Program-made: the position numbers and the translations under genes
The notes under the pieces: generated by a model
Told to the model about the DNA's origin: nothing
Database searches by the model: none
The model's input: the letters and a program-made list of their open reading frames with translations, nothing else
Shown: in pieces, positions 1 to 6,455 of the stretch
Position numbering within the stretch: the first letter of the stretch is position 1
How the letters are laid out: the number at the start of each line of letters is the position of its first letter
Assembly (NCBI GenBank): GCA_964436825.1
Contig: CAYTEO010000068.1
Span: 1-10,692 of the forward strand
From: CAYTEO01 sp964436825
GTDB lineage: Bacteria > Krumholzibacteriota > Krumholzibacteriia > LZORAL124-64-63
Length of the DNA: 10,692 nt
Direction of reading: 5' to 3'

Positions 1-152
1 GTGGTGTTCGTCCCGCCGTTGGTGAGGACGAATGTGTGGTTGTTCCCGGACGGGCCCGTGGTTTCAGCATCGTCATCACTGCAGCCGACAAGAACAGAAA
101 CAGCCATCAGGGCGACCAGCACTGCCCCAAGGACCGGGTGCCGCTGAAACAT
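1..152 (-). CDS. Lipoprotein precursor, N-terminal part only (cut by window edge)
   Basis: The first 50 codons of a minus-strand gene are present and the rest lies beyond the left edge. The ATG at 150-152 sits 6-7 bases after a GGGAGGTGG-like Shine-Dalgarno sequence. The product begins with a short basic N-terminus (MFQRHP), a hydrophobic core at residues 7-22 and a lipobox LVGC with Cys24. This is a textbook lipoprotein signal. Mature residues after Cys24 are S-D-D-D, then a Thr/Asn/Gly-rich stretch that looks like a flexible linker or the edge of a beta-rich domain. Ser at +2 would favour outer-membrane sorting under the E. coli rule, which may not apply here. Nothing in the visible part shows the function. 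It is separated from the tRNA gene by a terminator, so it is transcribed on its own. Confidence 0.8.
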   Translation of the reverse strand, partial: MFQRHPVLGAVLVALMAVSVLVGCSDDDAETTGPSGNNHTFVLTNGGTNT

Positions 153-394
153 GGCCCACCTCCCACCGGTTATTTGTCGGATCCGCTGAATCTACTGGTG
201 TCGTACAGGCTCTTGCAGGTCGCGTCAAGCCGAATATCCCTGCTGGATTTTCCCCATCTGTCCCGGTGGTTGCCCTCGCACGAATGGCAGCGGCGCCTGT
301 CCGGTGTCCGGATTGCCACGCCGGTGCCCGGCAAGAGGGGACGGACCATGGGCACGGGCGGCAGAGGATCGCGGCTGCTGGATCGACGTGCACG
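153..394. other. Intergenic spacer between lipoprotein gene and tRNA terminator
   Basis: Apart from the candidate promoter at 200-228 and the Shine-Dalgarno sequence next to the lipoprotein start, this stretch of about 240 bases shows no convincing gene, RNA or repeat. Open frames crossing it on either strand lack a ribosome binding site and read through the tRNA gene or neighbouring genes, so they are treated as noise. Confidence 0.5.
200..228 (-). promoter_or_regulatory. Possible sigma70-type promoter for the lipoprotein gene
   Basis: On the minus strand TTGACG (223-228) is followed after 17 bases by TACGAC (200-205). The -35 matches consensus at 5 of 6 positions but the -10 at only 3 of 6. 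Transcription would begin near 193, giving a leader of about 40 bases. The position fits the gene, but the weak -10 leaves this uncertain. Confidence 0.35.
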
Positions 395-428
395 AAAAGA
401 GGCCCCGGTCTCGCGACCGGGGCCTCTT
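395..428 (-). terminator. Intrinsic terminator after tRNA-fMet (and the eno-ftsB transcript)
   Basis: GAGGCCCCGGTC (399-410) pairs perfectly with GACCGGGGCCTC (415-426) around a 4-base loop. Two more A-T pairs extend the stem to 14 bp. On the minus strand the stem runs directly into TTTT (398-395), the hallmark of a rho-independent terminator. It lies just beyond the 3' end of the tRNA and would also stop transcripts reading through from eno-ftsB. Confidence 0.9.
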
Positions 429-434
429 CGATAT

Positions 435-511
<77 letters not shown>

Positions 512-534
512 CCCAGTTCGTTCAGGCGGGGGCG

Positions 535-563
535 AATATAGTCAGCATCCCCCGACCTGTCAA
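535..563 (-). promoter_or_regulatory. Near-consensus sigma70 promoter for tRNA-fMet
   Basis: TTGACA (558-563, perfect) is followed after 17 bases by TATATT (535-540, 5 of 6). The segment just after the -10 is a run of C and G, the GC-rich discriminator typical of stably regulated, ppGpp-sensitive stable-RNA promoters; that regulation is inferred. Transcription should start near 528, about 17 bases before the mature tRNA 5' end, leaving a short leader for RNase P to remove. The -35 hexamer overlaps the stop codon of ftsB. Confidence 0.88.
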
Positions 564-967
564 GGAGCCGCGTCCGGTGGCGGGAGAGAGGTCGGCGGCC
601 TGGTCTCACCGGACGTGGGGCCGATGCCCCGCTCGCCGTCCACCGGCACCGGCTCGACGATCTCCAGGACCTGCTCGTCGGGACGACGCAGGTTGTACTG
701 CTCCCGAGCGATCTTCTCCAGCAGGAAGGGATCGTGCTGGATCGCCTCGACCTGCCGGGCCAGGGCCTGTTCCTGCTGCCGCAGGCGGCCGACCTCCTCC
801 TCCAGTCGCCGCTGCTCCCGCCCCAGGCGCCAGTAGACCGGCAGGCTGTTCTCGCCGGTCAGCAGGCTGACGCCGCTGCCGCCCACGACGACCACCGCGA
901 GCCACGTCCACGGACTGCCGACCAGGCGGCGCCAGACGGTCCTGGGGTGGGGGCCACGATGCGACAA
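560..967 (-). CDS. ftsB: FtsB/DivIC-family septum formation initiator
   Basis: This 135-residue single-pass membrane protein matches the FtsB/DivIC family, which with FtsL and FtsQ forms the divisome complex that activates septal peptidoglycan synthesis. A basic N-terminus is followed by a membrane segment at about residues 20-38. Next comes a leucine-zipper-like coiled coil at about 46-78 rich in E, R, Q and L. The family's closing motif follows (DPFLLEKIAREQYNLRRPDE, 79-98). The last 27 residues are a Pro/Gly-rich tail, longer than usual and probably disordered. The start is TTG at 965-967, placed 6 bases after a perfect AAGGAGG; no in-frame ATG is available. It lies 63 bases downstream of eno, an arrangement found in many bacteria, and is presumably co-transcribed. 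Its last codons carry the tRNA promoter -35. Confidence 0.9.
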   Translation of the reverse strand: MSHRGPHPRTVWRRLVGSPWTWLAVVVVGGSGVSLLTGENSLPVYWRLGREQRRLEEEVGRLRQQEQALARQVEAIQHDPFLLEKIAREQYNLRRPDEQVLEIVEPVPVDGERGIGPTSGETRPPTSLPPPDAAP

Positions 968-998
968 CGCCTTCCTCCTTGAAGCCGTGTCGGTACGG

Positions 999-1025
999 GG
1001 CGCGGCGAAGCGGAGCCGCCGCGCC
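999..1025 (-). repeat. GC-rich hairpin in the eno-ftsB gap
   Basis: GGCGCGGCG (999-1007) pairs with CGCCGCGCC (1017-1025) as a 9-bp stem with a 9-base loop. No T-run follows on the minus strand, so it is unlikely to be a full terminator. It may protect the eno 3' end or reduce read-through into ftsB; that is inference. Confidence 0.4.
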
Positions 1026-1030
1026 GCCGC

Positions 1031-2317
<1,287 letters not shown>

Positions 2318-2332
2318 GTCGCTCGCCTCGTC

Positions 2333-2347
2333 GGTTGCAGGAAAAGA
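2333..2347 (-). promoter_or_regulatory. 15-base element in eno leader, shared with the anti-sigma upstream region
   Basis: Read on the minus strand this is TCTTTTCCTGCAACC. The same 15 bases occur exactly at 3138-3152 on the plus strand, so both copies have the same orientation relative to the gene downstream. Here it lies within the predicted 5' leader of eno, starting 16 bases upstream of the ATG. No CGTA-type -10 follows at the right distance, so it is not obviously a second promoter. Its role is unknown. Confidence 0.45.
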
Positions 2348-2390
2348 CCGCCGGAACGGCCGGTCGTGAGTCGTGACGCATACGGAGTGG

Positions 2391-2419
2391 AGTCTAGGTC
2401 CGGGGACCACCCCTGTCAA
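2391..2419 (-). promoter_or_regulatory. Sigma70 promoter of eno-ftsB
   Basis: TTGACA (2414-2419, perfect) is followed after 17 bases by TAGACT (2391-2396, 4 of 6). The start of transcription would be near 2384, giving a leader of roughly 67 bases that contains the 15-base element at 2333-2347. Orientation, spacing and the essential gene downstream support it. Confidence 0.75.
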
Positions 2420-2444
2420 CCGCCGCGCGGCGACGGGATGCGGG

Positions 2445-2473
2445 TTGACCGCCGCCGTGGGGGATCCTACGGT
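2445..2473 (+). promoter_or_regulatory. Possible housekeeping promoter of the ECF sigma gene
   Basis: TTGACC (2445-2450) is followed after 17 bases by TACGGT (2468-2473). The -35 is good (5 of 6) and the -10 weak (3 of 6). Transcription would start near 2480, about 43 bases before the TTG start. It is divergent from the eno promoter. A dyad at 2460-2478 overlaps the -10. Confidence 0.42.
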
Positions 2474-2478
2474 TCCCC
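2460..2478. repeat. Inverted repeat overlapping the sigma-gene promoter
   Basis: GGGGATCC (2460-2467) faces GGTTCCCC (2471-2478) across TAC, pairing at 7 of 8 positions. It covers the candidate -10. It could be an operator for a dimeric regulator or a small RNA hairpin at the 5' end. No identification is possible from sequence alone. Confidence 0.35.
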
Positions 2479-2522
2479 GGTCGCCCCGGTGGGGGCGGTG
2501 GCCGCACGCGGGAGGAGAACCG

Positions 2523-3107
2523 TTGTTCGACAGGCGCGAGGACCTGGCACTGGTGCGTCGCTGCAAGCGGGGGGAGGAGGCGGCCTTCACCGACCTGCTG
2601 GCCCGCTACCGGCGTGCCGTCTACGGCCTCTGCCTGCGGATGGTCCGCGACCGGGAGGACGCGCGGGACCTGGCCCAGGAGGTCTTCATCAAGGTCTTCT
2701 CCCTGCTGGACCGCTACGACGAGCAGTACGCCTTCTCCAGCTGGCTGTTCCGCATCGCGACGAACCACTGCATCGACCACCTGCGGCGCAACCGGCTGCG
2801 CTTCCTGTCGCTGGACGGGGTGACCGGTCCCGACGGGGAGGCCCGGGAACTGCCGATCCCCGATCGCCGCCCCCTGCCGGACCGGGAACTGGCCGGCCGG
2901 GAGGCCGTGGAGAAGGTGGACGAGGTCGTCGCCGACCTGCCGCCCCACTACCGGCTGGTGATCCAGCTGCGGCACGTGGAGGGGATGTCCTACGAGCAGA
3001 TCGCCGAGGTGCTCGACCTGCCCCTGGGGACGGTGAAGGCCCGGATCCACCGGGCGCGGGCCCGGATCCAGGAGCTGCTGGCGCGGCGGGGCTACGACAT
3101 CGGCTGA
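2523..3107 (+). CDS. ECF-type (sigma-70 family group 4) RNA polymerase sigma factor
   Basis: The 194-residue product has the two-domain layout of ECF sigma factors. Region 2 spans about residues 25-93, including the helix DLAQEVFIKVFS (49-60) that contacts core polymerase and the -10, and WLFRIATNHCIDHLRR (74-89). Region 4 spans about 130-188, ending in a helix-turn-helix with GMSYEQIAEVLDLPLGTVKA (154-173) for -35 binding. A Pro/Asp-rich linker at about 97-128 joins them. The start is TTG at 2523-2525, 5 bases after GGGAGGAG. The open frame extends 50 codons further upstream, but through promoter sequence and without family similarity. The anti-sigma gene follows after 138 bases, the classical arrangement in which the membrane partner holds the sigma factor inactive until an envelope signal arrives. 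It resembles RpoE/SigW-like ECFs, but the subgroup cannot be fixed here. Confidence 0.95.
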   Translation: MFDRREDLALVRRCKRGEEAAFTDLLARYRRAVYGLCLRMVRDREDARDLAQEVFIKVFSLLDRYDEQYAFSSWLFRIATNHCIDHLRRNRLRFLSLDGVTGPDGEARELPIPDRRPLPDRELAGREAVEKVDEVVADLPPHYRLVIQLRHVEGMSYEQIAEVLDLPLGTVKARIHRARARIQELLARRGYDIG

Positions 3108-3137
3108 ACCGCCCGGTGGCGGCCGGCGCGGCGGCGA

Positions 3138-3171
3138 TCTTTTCCTGCAACCTCGGTCCGCGCCCTGCGTA
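3138..3171 (+). promoter_or_regulatory. Predicted ECF-dependent (autoregulatory) promoter of the anti-sigma operon
   Basis: TGCAAC (3146-3151) is followed by exactly 16 bases and then CGTA (3168-3171). An AAC-containing -35, a 16-base spacer and a CGTA/CGTC -10 is the known architecture of ECF promoters such as those of B. subtilis SigW (TGAAAC-N16-CGTA). A T-rich stretch (TCTTTTCC) lies just upstream of the -35. Placed right after the sigma gene and about 75 bases before the anti-sigma start, it would let the sigma factor raise its own inhibitor and the downstream membrane protein. The 15-base segment 3138-3152 is repeated in the eno leader. Confidence 0.6.
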
Positions 3172-3245
3172 AGGCCGGGGGGAAGCGGGGGGCGACACGC
3201 GACCGGGCATGGCGTCCGGGACGCGACAACAGGAGGACGGCGGTG

Positions 3246-3731
3246 ATGATCCCATGCCGTGACGTCAGGGCCCGGCTCCAGGACTACGTGGACGACCAGC
3301 TGCCGCGGCGCAGTGCCATGGCCGTCTACCTGCACCTGCAGGAGTGCGACGGCTGCGCCGCCGAGGAGCGACGCCTGCGTCGGCTCATCGACGCCCTGGC
3401 CGCCCTGCCCCAGCCGGAGCCGCCGGCCGACTTCGACGCCCGGATCCTGGCCTCGCTCCCGCTGGAGCACTACCGGGAGATGGCCGACCTGCGCCGCCCC
3501 CGGGTCGCCGTCCTGCTGGAGCCCGAGTTCCTGCCCGCCTGGCTGCGCGCTCCCCTGCTGCGCGGGGCGGGCATCGCCGCCGCGGCGGCGGGGCTGCTGG
3601 TCGCCGCCCTGGGCGGCGGCGCGGAATGGCGCTGGGCCGTTGTCGGTCTCGTTCCCGAGTTGCTGGTGCGCCTGCAGGCGCTCGGCAGGAGGTTCCATGT
3701 CGGCGAACCGCAGCATCACTCCTCGTCGTGA
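3246..3731 (+). CDS. Zinc-binding (ZAS) membrane anti-sigma factor
   Basis: This 161-residue protein carries the zinc-binding anti-sigma signature Cys4-x25-His30-x3-Cys34-x2-Cys37 at its N-terminus, the domain that clamps between the two halves of the ECF sigma factor. An Arg/Leu-rich helix (about 41-54) and a Pro-rich linker follow. One predicted membrane segment lies at about 104-125 (Ala/Gly/Leu-rich), and a short C-terminal amphipathic part would be periplasmic. That layout suits release by regulated proteolysis or by a signal at the membrane. AGGAGG (3231-3236) precedes two adjacent candidate starts, GTG 3243 (spacing 6) and ATG 3246 (spacing 9); ATG is chosen and the difference is one residue. 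Its last 35 bases overlap the next gene, pointing to translational coupling. Confidence 0.9.
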   Translation: MIPCRDVRARLQDYVDDQLPRRSAMAVYLHLQECDGCAAEERRLRRLIDALAALPQPEPPADFDARILASLPLEHYREMADLRRPRVAVLLEPEFLPAWLRAPLLRGAGIAAAAAGLLVAALGGGAEWRWAVVGLVPELLVRLQALGRRFHVGEPQHHSSS

Positions 3732-5091
3732 GGGTACCGCCGCCGCGCGGTTCCTGCCGGCCGGTACCGGTCGGCGGCGCAGTGCCGCGCTGACGGTGCT
3801 GCTGGCGTGCGTCCTGCTGGCCGGGCCGTGGGGCACCGCCGCGGCCGGGACCGTCGACGAGCTGGCCGATTCCCTGCGCCAGGAGATCGAACACCGCCTG
3901 CTGCGAGTGACCGAGCTGCGCGACTCCCTCGTCGCGAGCAGGAACTCGACCGCCGACTCGCTGGATCTCGACGAGGCCCTGGCGGGGCTGGAGGACGTCG
4001 TCCAGGAACTGTCGGAGCAGGTCAGGGACCTGGACCTGCAGATCGACGAGCGGTCGATCCTGCTCTCCGGTCCCAGCGGCCGCATCCACATCGAGTTCCC
4101 CGAGGAGTGGGGACGCAAGGTCTCCGAGAGCCTCGGCGCCCTGACGTCGTCGCTGCTGGCGGAGATCCCGGCCGACAGCCTCCGCAAGGGGATCCGCGCC
4201 CTCGAGCAACAGGCCCGCGAGATCGGCCGCCGGCTCCAGGCCCGCGAGCAGAAGGACACACCGCGGGTCGTGGGGGATGACCTGGTCCGTACCGGCGGCA
4301 GTGCCAGGCTGGCGGCGGACGAGCGGCTGACCGGCGACCTGGTGGTCCTGATGGGTGACGCCGACGTGGATGGCACCATCGACGGAGACGCCATCGTCAT
4401 CGGGGGGGATCTCCGCCTCGGGCCCAACGCCCGGGTGGGGGGGGATGTCGTCGTCGTCATCGGTTCCCTGGAGCGTGACACCGCTGCCGAGGTCGACGGC
4501 AGTGTCGTCGTCGTCATGGGGCGCCACGGCCCGAAGCTCGCCCTGGGCTGTGCGCGTCCTTTCGCCTCCCTGTTCGACCTGGCGTTCCAGCTCGCGTTCC
4601 TGCTGGTGGCGGCGCTGCTGGTCTGGCTCGTCCTGCTGCTGCTGCCCTCGGAACGCCTGCGCTCCGTCGAGGCGGCTCTCTCCCGCTCGCCGGGCGGTGC
4701 GGTGGGGATCGGCCTGCTCTGGGTCTTCCTGGGTCACGTGCCGCTGCTGCTGGTCGTCGCCGTCCTGGTCCTGACGATCATCGGCATCCCGTTGGCCCTG
4801 CTGCTCCTGCTGGCCTACGTCATGTTCGGGCTGGTGGCGCTCGCCGTCGTGGCCCGTCTGCTGGGCCGGCGTCTCTGTCTCGGCCGCTGCACCACCGCTG
4901 CCGACGCGTCCTGGCTCGTCCTGCCGGGCCTGCTGGTGCTGGCCCTGCCGACCCTCCTGGCGGGGCTGCTGGGGCTGATCGGTGCCGCCGACCAGGCCCG
5001 GGGATTCTACTGGTTGGCGATGGCCGTCCAGCTGCTGGTCTACGCCGCCGGCAGCGGGGCCATCTTCCGCAGCCGCTTCGGCACCCGCTGA
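3697..5091 (+). CDS. Membrane protein with coiled coil and bactofilin-like polymer-forming domain
   Basis: The 464-residue product starts at ATG 3697, four bases after AGGAGG and inside the end of the anti-sigma gene in another frame. Domains in order: a basic N-terminus and signal sequence or membrane anchor (about 28-50, ending in AAAG), and an acidic helical, coiled-coil-like stretch (52-125). A second helical region follows (135-185). Next is a Gly/Asp/Val repeat domain at 190-275 with spaced copies of the type GDLVVLMGDADVDGTIDGD and GGDVVVVIGSLERD. This is the pattern of right-handed beta-helix bactofilin/polymer-forming cytoskeletal domains. The C-terminus has long hydrophobic segments at about 289-316, 336-388, 406-430 and 437-455, probably five or six helices. 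Co-location with sigma and anti-sigma genes suggests an effector of, or sensor for, an envelope stress response; the exact role is unknown. Without the operon context it would be annotated only as a polymer-forming cytoskeletal protein. Confidence 0.82.
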   Translation: MSANRSITPRREGTAAARFLPAGTGRRRSAALTVLLACVLLAGPWGTAAAGTVDELADSLRQEIEHRLLRVTELRDSLVASRNSTADSLDLDEALAGLEDVVQELSEQVRDLDLQIDERSILLSGPSGRIHIEFPEEWGRKVSESLGALTSSLLAEIPADSLRKGIRALEQQAREIGRRLQAREQKDTPRVVGDDLVRTGGSARLAADERLTGDLVVLMGDADVDGTIDGDAIVIGGDLRLGPNARVGGDVVVVIGSLERDTAAEVDGSVVVVMGRHGPKLALGCARPFASLFDLAFQLAFLLVAALLVWLVLLLLPSERLRSVEAALSRSPGGAVGIGLLWVFLGHVPLLLVVAVLVLTIIGIPLALLLLLAYVMFGLVALAVVARLLGRRLCLGRCTTAADASWLVLPGLLVLALPTLLAGLLGLIGAADQARGFYWLAMAVQLLVYAAGSGAIFRSRFGTR

Positions 5092-5118
5092 TCCCACCTG
5101 TCTCGCTGTTGCCCGTGT

Positions 5119-5132
5119 GGGGAAGATTCCCC
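5119..5132. repeat. 14-bp dyad GGGGAA-GA-TTCCCC
   Basis: A perfect 6-2-6 inverted repeat lies 27 bases after the stop codon of the bactofilin-like gene. A second dyad of the same build is centred 23 bases further on. They may be paired operator sites for the promoter at 5201-5229 or small 3' hairpins. There is no T-run, so terminator function is not supported. Confidence 0.45.
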
Positions 5133-5141
5133 GCCCGTGAT

Positions 5142-5155
5142 GGGTGAAATCACCC
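5142..5155. repeat. 14-bp dyad GGGTGA-AA-TCACCC
   Basis: A perfect 6-2-6 inverted repeat 9 bases after the dyad at 5119-5132. Both begin with GGG and end with CCC, and they differ in the inner bases. The spacing of about two helical turns would suit side-by-side binding of a dimeric regulator, but that is inference. Confidence 0.45.
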
Positions 5156-5179
5156 GATCCGTTGCCTGTCACGCTCCTT

Positions 5180-5200
5180 CCCGCCGGCGGGCGTCTTCTC
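5180..5200 (+). terminator. Weak candidate terminator after the sigma operon
   Basis: The palindrome CCCGCCGGCGGG (5180-5191) is followed by the pyrimidine-rich CGTCTTCTC. The stem can only be about 4 bp with a 4-base loop and the U-content is moderate. It is a weak terminator at best, listed because it sits between the operon end and the next promoter. Confidence 0.25.
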
Positions 5201-5229
5201 TTGATTGCCACAACTCGTTGTGATACAAT
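5201..5229 (+). promoter_or_regulatory. Sigma70 promoter with a palindrome in its spacer
   Basis: TTGATT (5201-5206) is followed after 17 bases by TACAAT (5224-5229, 5 of 6), preceded by TGA, an extended -10. The spacer contains a perfect 14-bp dyad CACAAC-TC-GTTGTG (5209-5222) that fills nearly the whole gap. A regulator bound there would block polymerase, or could realign the elements as MerR-type regulators do, although those usually act on 19-20 base spacers. Transcription would start near 5236, right at an ATG (5237), or would give a leader of about 130 bases to the preferred start at 5366. Confidence 0.75.
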
Positions 5230-5235
5230 GTGAAC

Positions 5236-5365
5236 GATGGCTGCTGGGGAATCCTGCCCGCCAGGGGCGGGAGGAACCGGCCAGCGGCACGATCCCTGCG
5301 GGATCCCCGGACGAGCACGGCAGCAGAGACCCGTGACGGTGGATCAGGGATCAGGAGGGACCGGG
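5236..5365 (+). promoter_or_regulatory. Long 5' leader of the metalloprotease gene with two hairpins
   Basis: Between the predicted transcription start and the chosen ATG are about 130 bases. Two short stems are visible: CCCGCC-AGG-GGCGGG (5257-5271) and GATCCC-TGC-GGGATC (5291-5305). The first does not pair with the Shine-Dalgarno sequence at 5353-5358. No known riboswitch was recognised. The same stretch is open in frame with the gene from ATG 5237, so it could instead be coding. Confidence 0.4.
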
Positions 5366-6403
5366 ATGGTGCGACAGGGACGAGGATGGATGGTGACGGT
5401 GCTGTGGGCGCTGCTGTGCCTGCTGCTGGGCGCGGTGTCCGGCCACGCCGCCGTGACGGTCGAGGCCCCCACCGGGATCCGCGCCGTCATCCACGGGCCC
5501 GACGACCTGGCACCCTACCTCCACCTGCGGGACGGTTCCCTCTGGCTCGAGCATCCGCGCTGGGGGACGGTGGAACTGCTGACCGGGGTCGACGATCCCC
5601 GGCTGCCCCGCCGTGACGTCACCGCCTTCGTTCCCCTGCCCGCGGACGGCGTGGCCGCCGCGCTGCGGGAGGTGCGGGGAATCTCGCCCAGTGTCGAGGT
5701 CGATGTCCTGCTGCTGCCCTCCCTGCCGGCCGCCACCCTCGGCAGCTTCGCCCGCCGCGACGTCGTCTTCCTGGCACCGGCCCTGGACCGGGCGTCGACG
5801 ACCGACGTTGCCTGGGTGACGACCCACGAGCTGGGCCATGTCCTGACCTGGGCCTACTTCGATCCCCGTCCGGATCTCTGGCGGCGCTACATGGACCTGC
5901 GGGGTCTGGACCCGGTCCGCAACGGTCCCGACGCCCCCCATGCCGAGCGGGCGCGCGAGATCCTCGCCGAGGACATCCGCTCCCTCTTCGGAGGGCCGAT
6001 CGCCTCGGCGGTGGCCATCGAGAACCACGCCCTGGCCGGGCCCGACGAGGTGGACGGTCTGGAGGCGTTCCTGGCGACCGCCCTCGCCGGTCCAGTGGCC
6101 GTGCCGACGACTTGGCACGCCCGCGTCTTCCCCAATCCCTGCAACCCCGGCGCGACGATCGAGGCGCGGCTCGACGGTCCCGCCGCCGCCGGCGACCTCG
6201 CCGGCACGGCCACGGTCGAACTCTACGACACCGCCGGCCGGCACCTGCGGACCATCCCCGCCGACGCGTTCGCCAACCAGCGGGCCCTGTTCCGCTGGGA
6301 CGGGCGGGACGACGGCGGCACGTCCGTCGCCTCGGGGACCTACCTGTTCCGCGTACGGTGGCAGGGGGGCAGCGCGACCGGGCGCCTGCTGCTGGTCAAG
6401 TGA
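5366..6403 (+). CDS. Secreted HExxH metalloprotease-like protein with FlgD-like C-terminal domain
   Basis: The 345-residue product has a Sec signal peptide (hydrophobic core about 10-25, cleavage likely after Ala29 in GHAA). A zinc-protease motif HELGH lies at 154-158, where the two His are expected metal ligands and the Glu the catalytic base. A plausible third ligand is Glu202 in AEDIR, as in gluzincin-like enzymes with a downstream Glu. Residues about 252-345 form a FlgD-like Ig/fibronectin-type tail with the opening FPNPCNPGATI, the middle VELYDTAGR, and the end SGTYLFRVRW...RLLLVK. That tail ends secreted proteins of FCB-like bacteria and resembles type IX secretion targeting domains. 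ATG 5366 is preferred because AGGAGG ends 7 bases before it and a normal signal peptide follows. An in-frame ATG at 5237 would add 43 residues. Family and substrate are not recognised. Confidence 0.78.
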   Translation: MVRQGRGWMVTVLWALLCLLLGAVSGHAAVTVEAPTGIRAVIHGPDDLAPYLHLRDGSLWLEHPRWGTVELLTGVDDPRLPRRDVTAFVPLPADGVAAALREVRGISPSVEVDVLLLPSLPAATLGSFARRDVVFLAPALDRASTTDVAWVTTHELGHVLTWAYFDPRPDLWRRYMDLRGLDPVRNGPDAPHAERAREILAEDIRSLFGGPIASAVAIENHALAGPDEVDGLEAFLATALAGPVAVPTTWHARVFPNPCNPGATIEARLDGPAAAGDLAGTATVELYDTAGRHLRTIPADAFANQRALFRWDGRDDGGTSVASGTYLFRVRWQGGSATGRLLLVK

Positions 6404-6455
6404 CATCGTCCCCTCGCCCGCGGCGGTCGTACATCCCTCCACCCGGAGGTGCACG

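Noticed and set aside
2373..2522. 50-codon upstream extension of the ECF sigma gene
   Set aside because: It covers the divergent promoter area and is not sigma-like. The TTG at 2523 has an excellent Shine-Dalgarno sequence and gives the usual protein length.
2318..2590. N-terminal extension of enolase upstream of ATG 2317
   Set aside because: The family N-terminus begins at MSFIEAIHARE. The extension crosses the eno promoter and lies antisense to the sigma gene start.
2394..4517. Long minus-strand open frame opposite the sigma, anti-sigma and bactofilin-like genes
   Set aside because: Its composition (Ser/Arg/Pro-rich runs, then Gly/Gln/Asp-rich runs) is that of a reverse-strand shadow. It has no start signal and the plus-strand genes are well supported.
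5119..5191. Reading the dyads after the sigma operon as a strong intrinsic terminator
   Set aside because: None of the stems is followed directly by a T-run, so at most the 5180-5200 element is a weak terminator.
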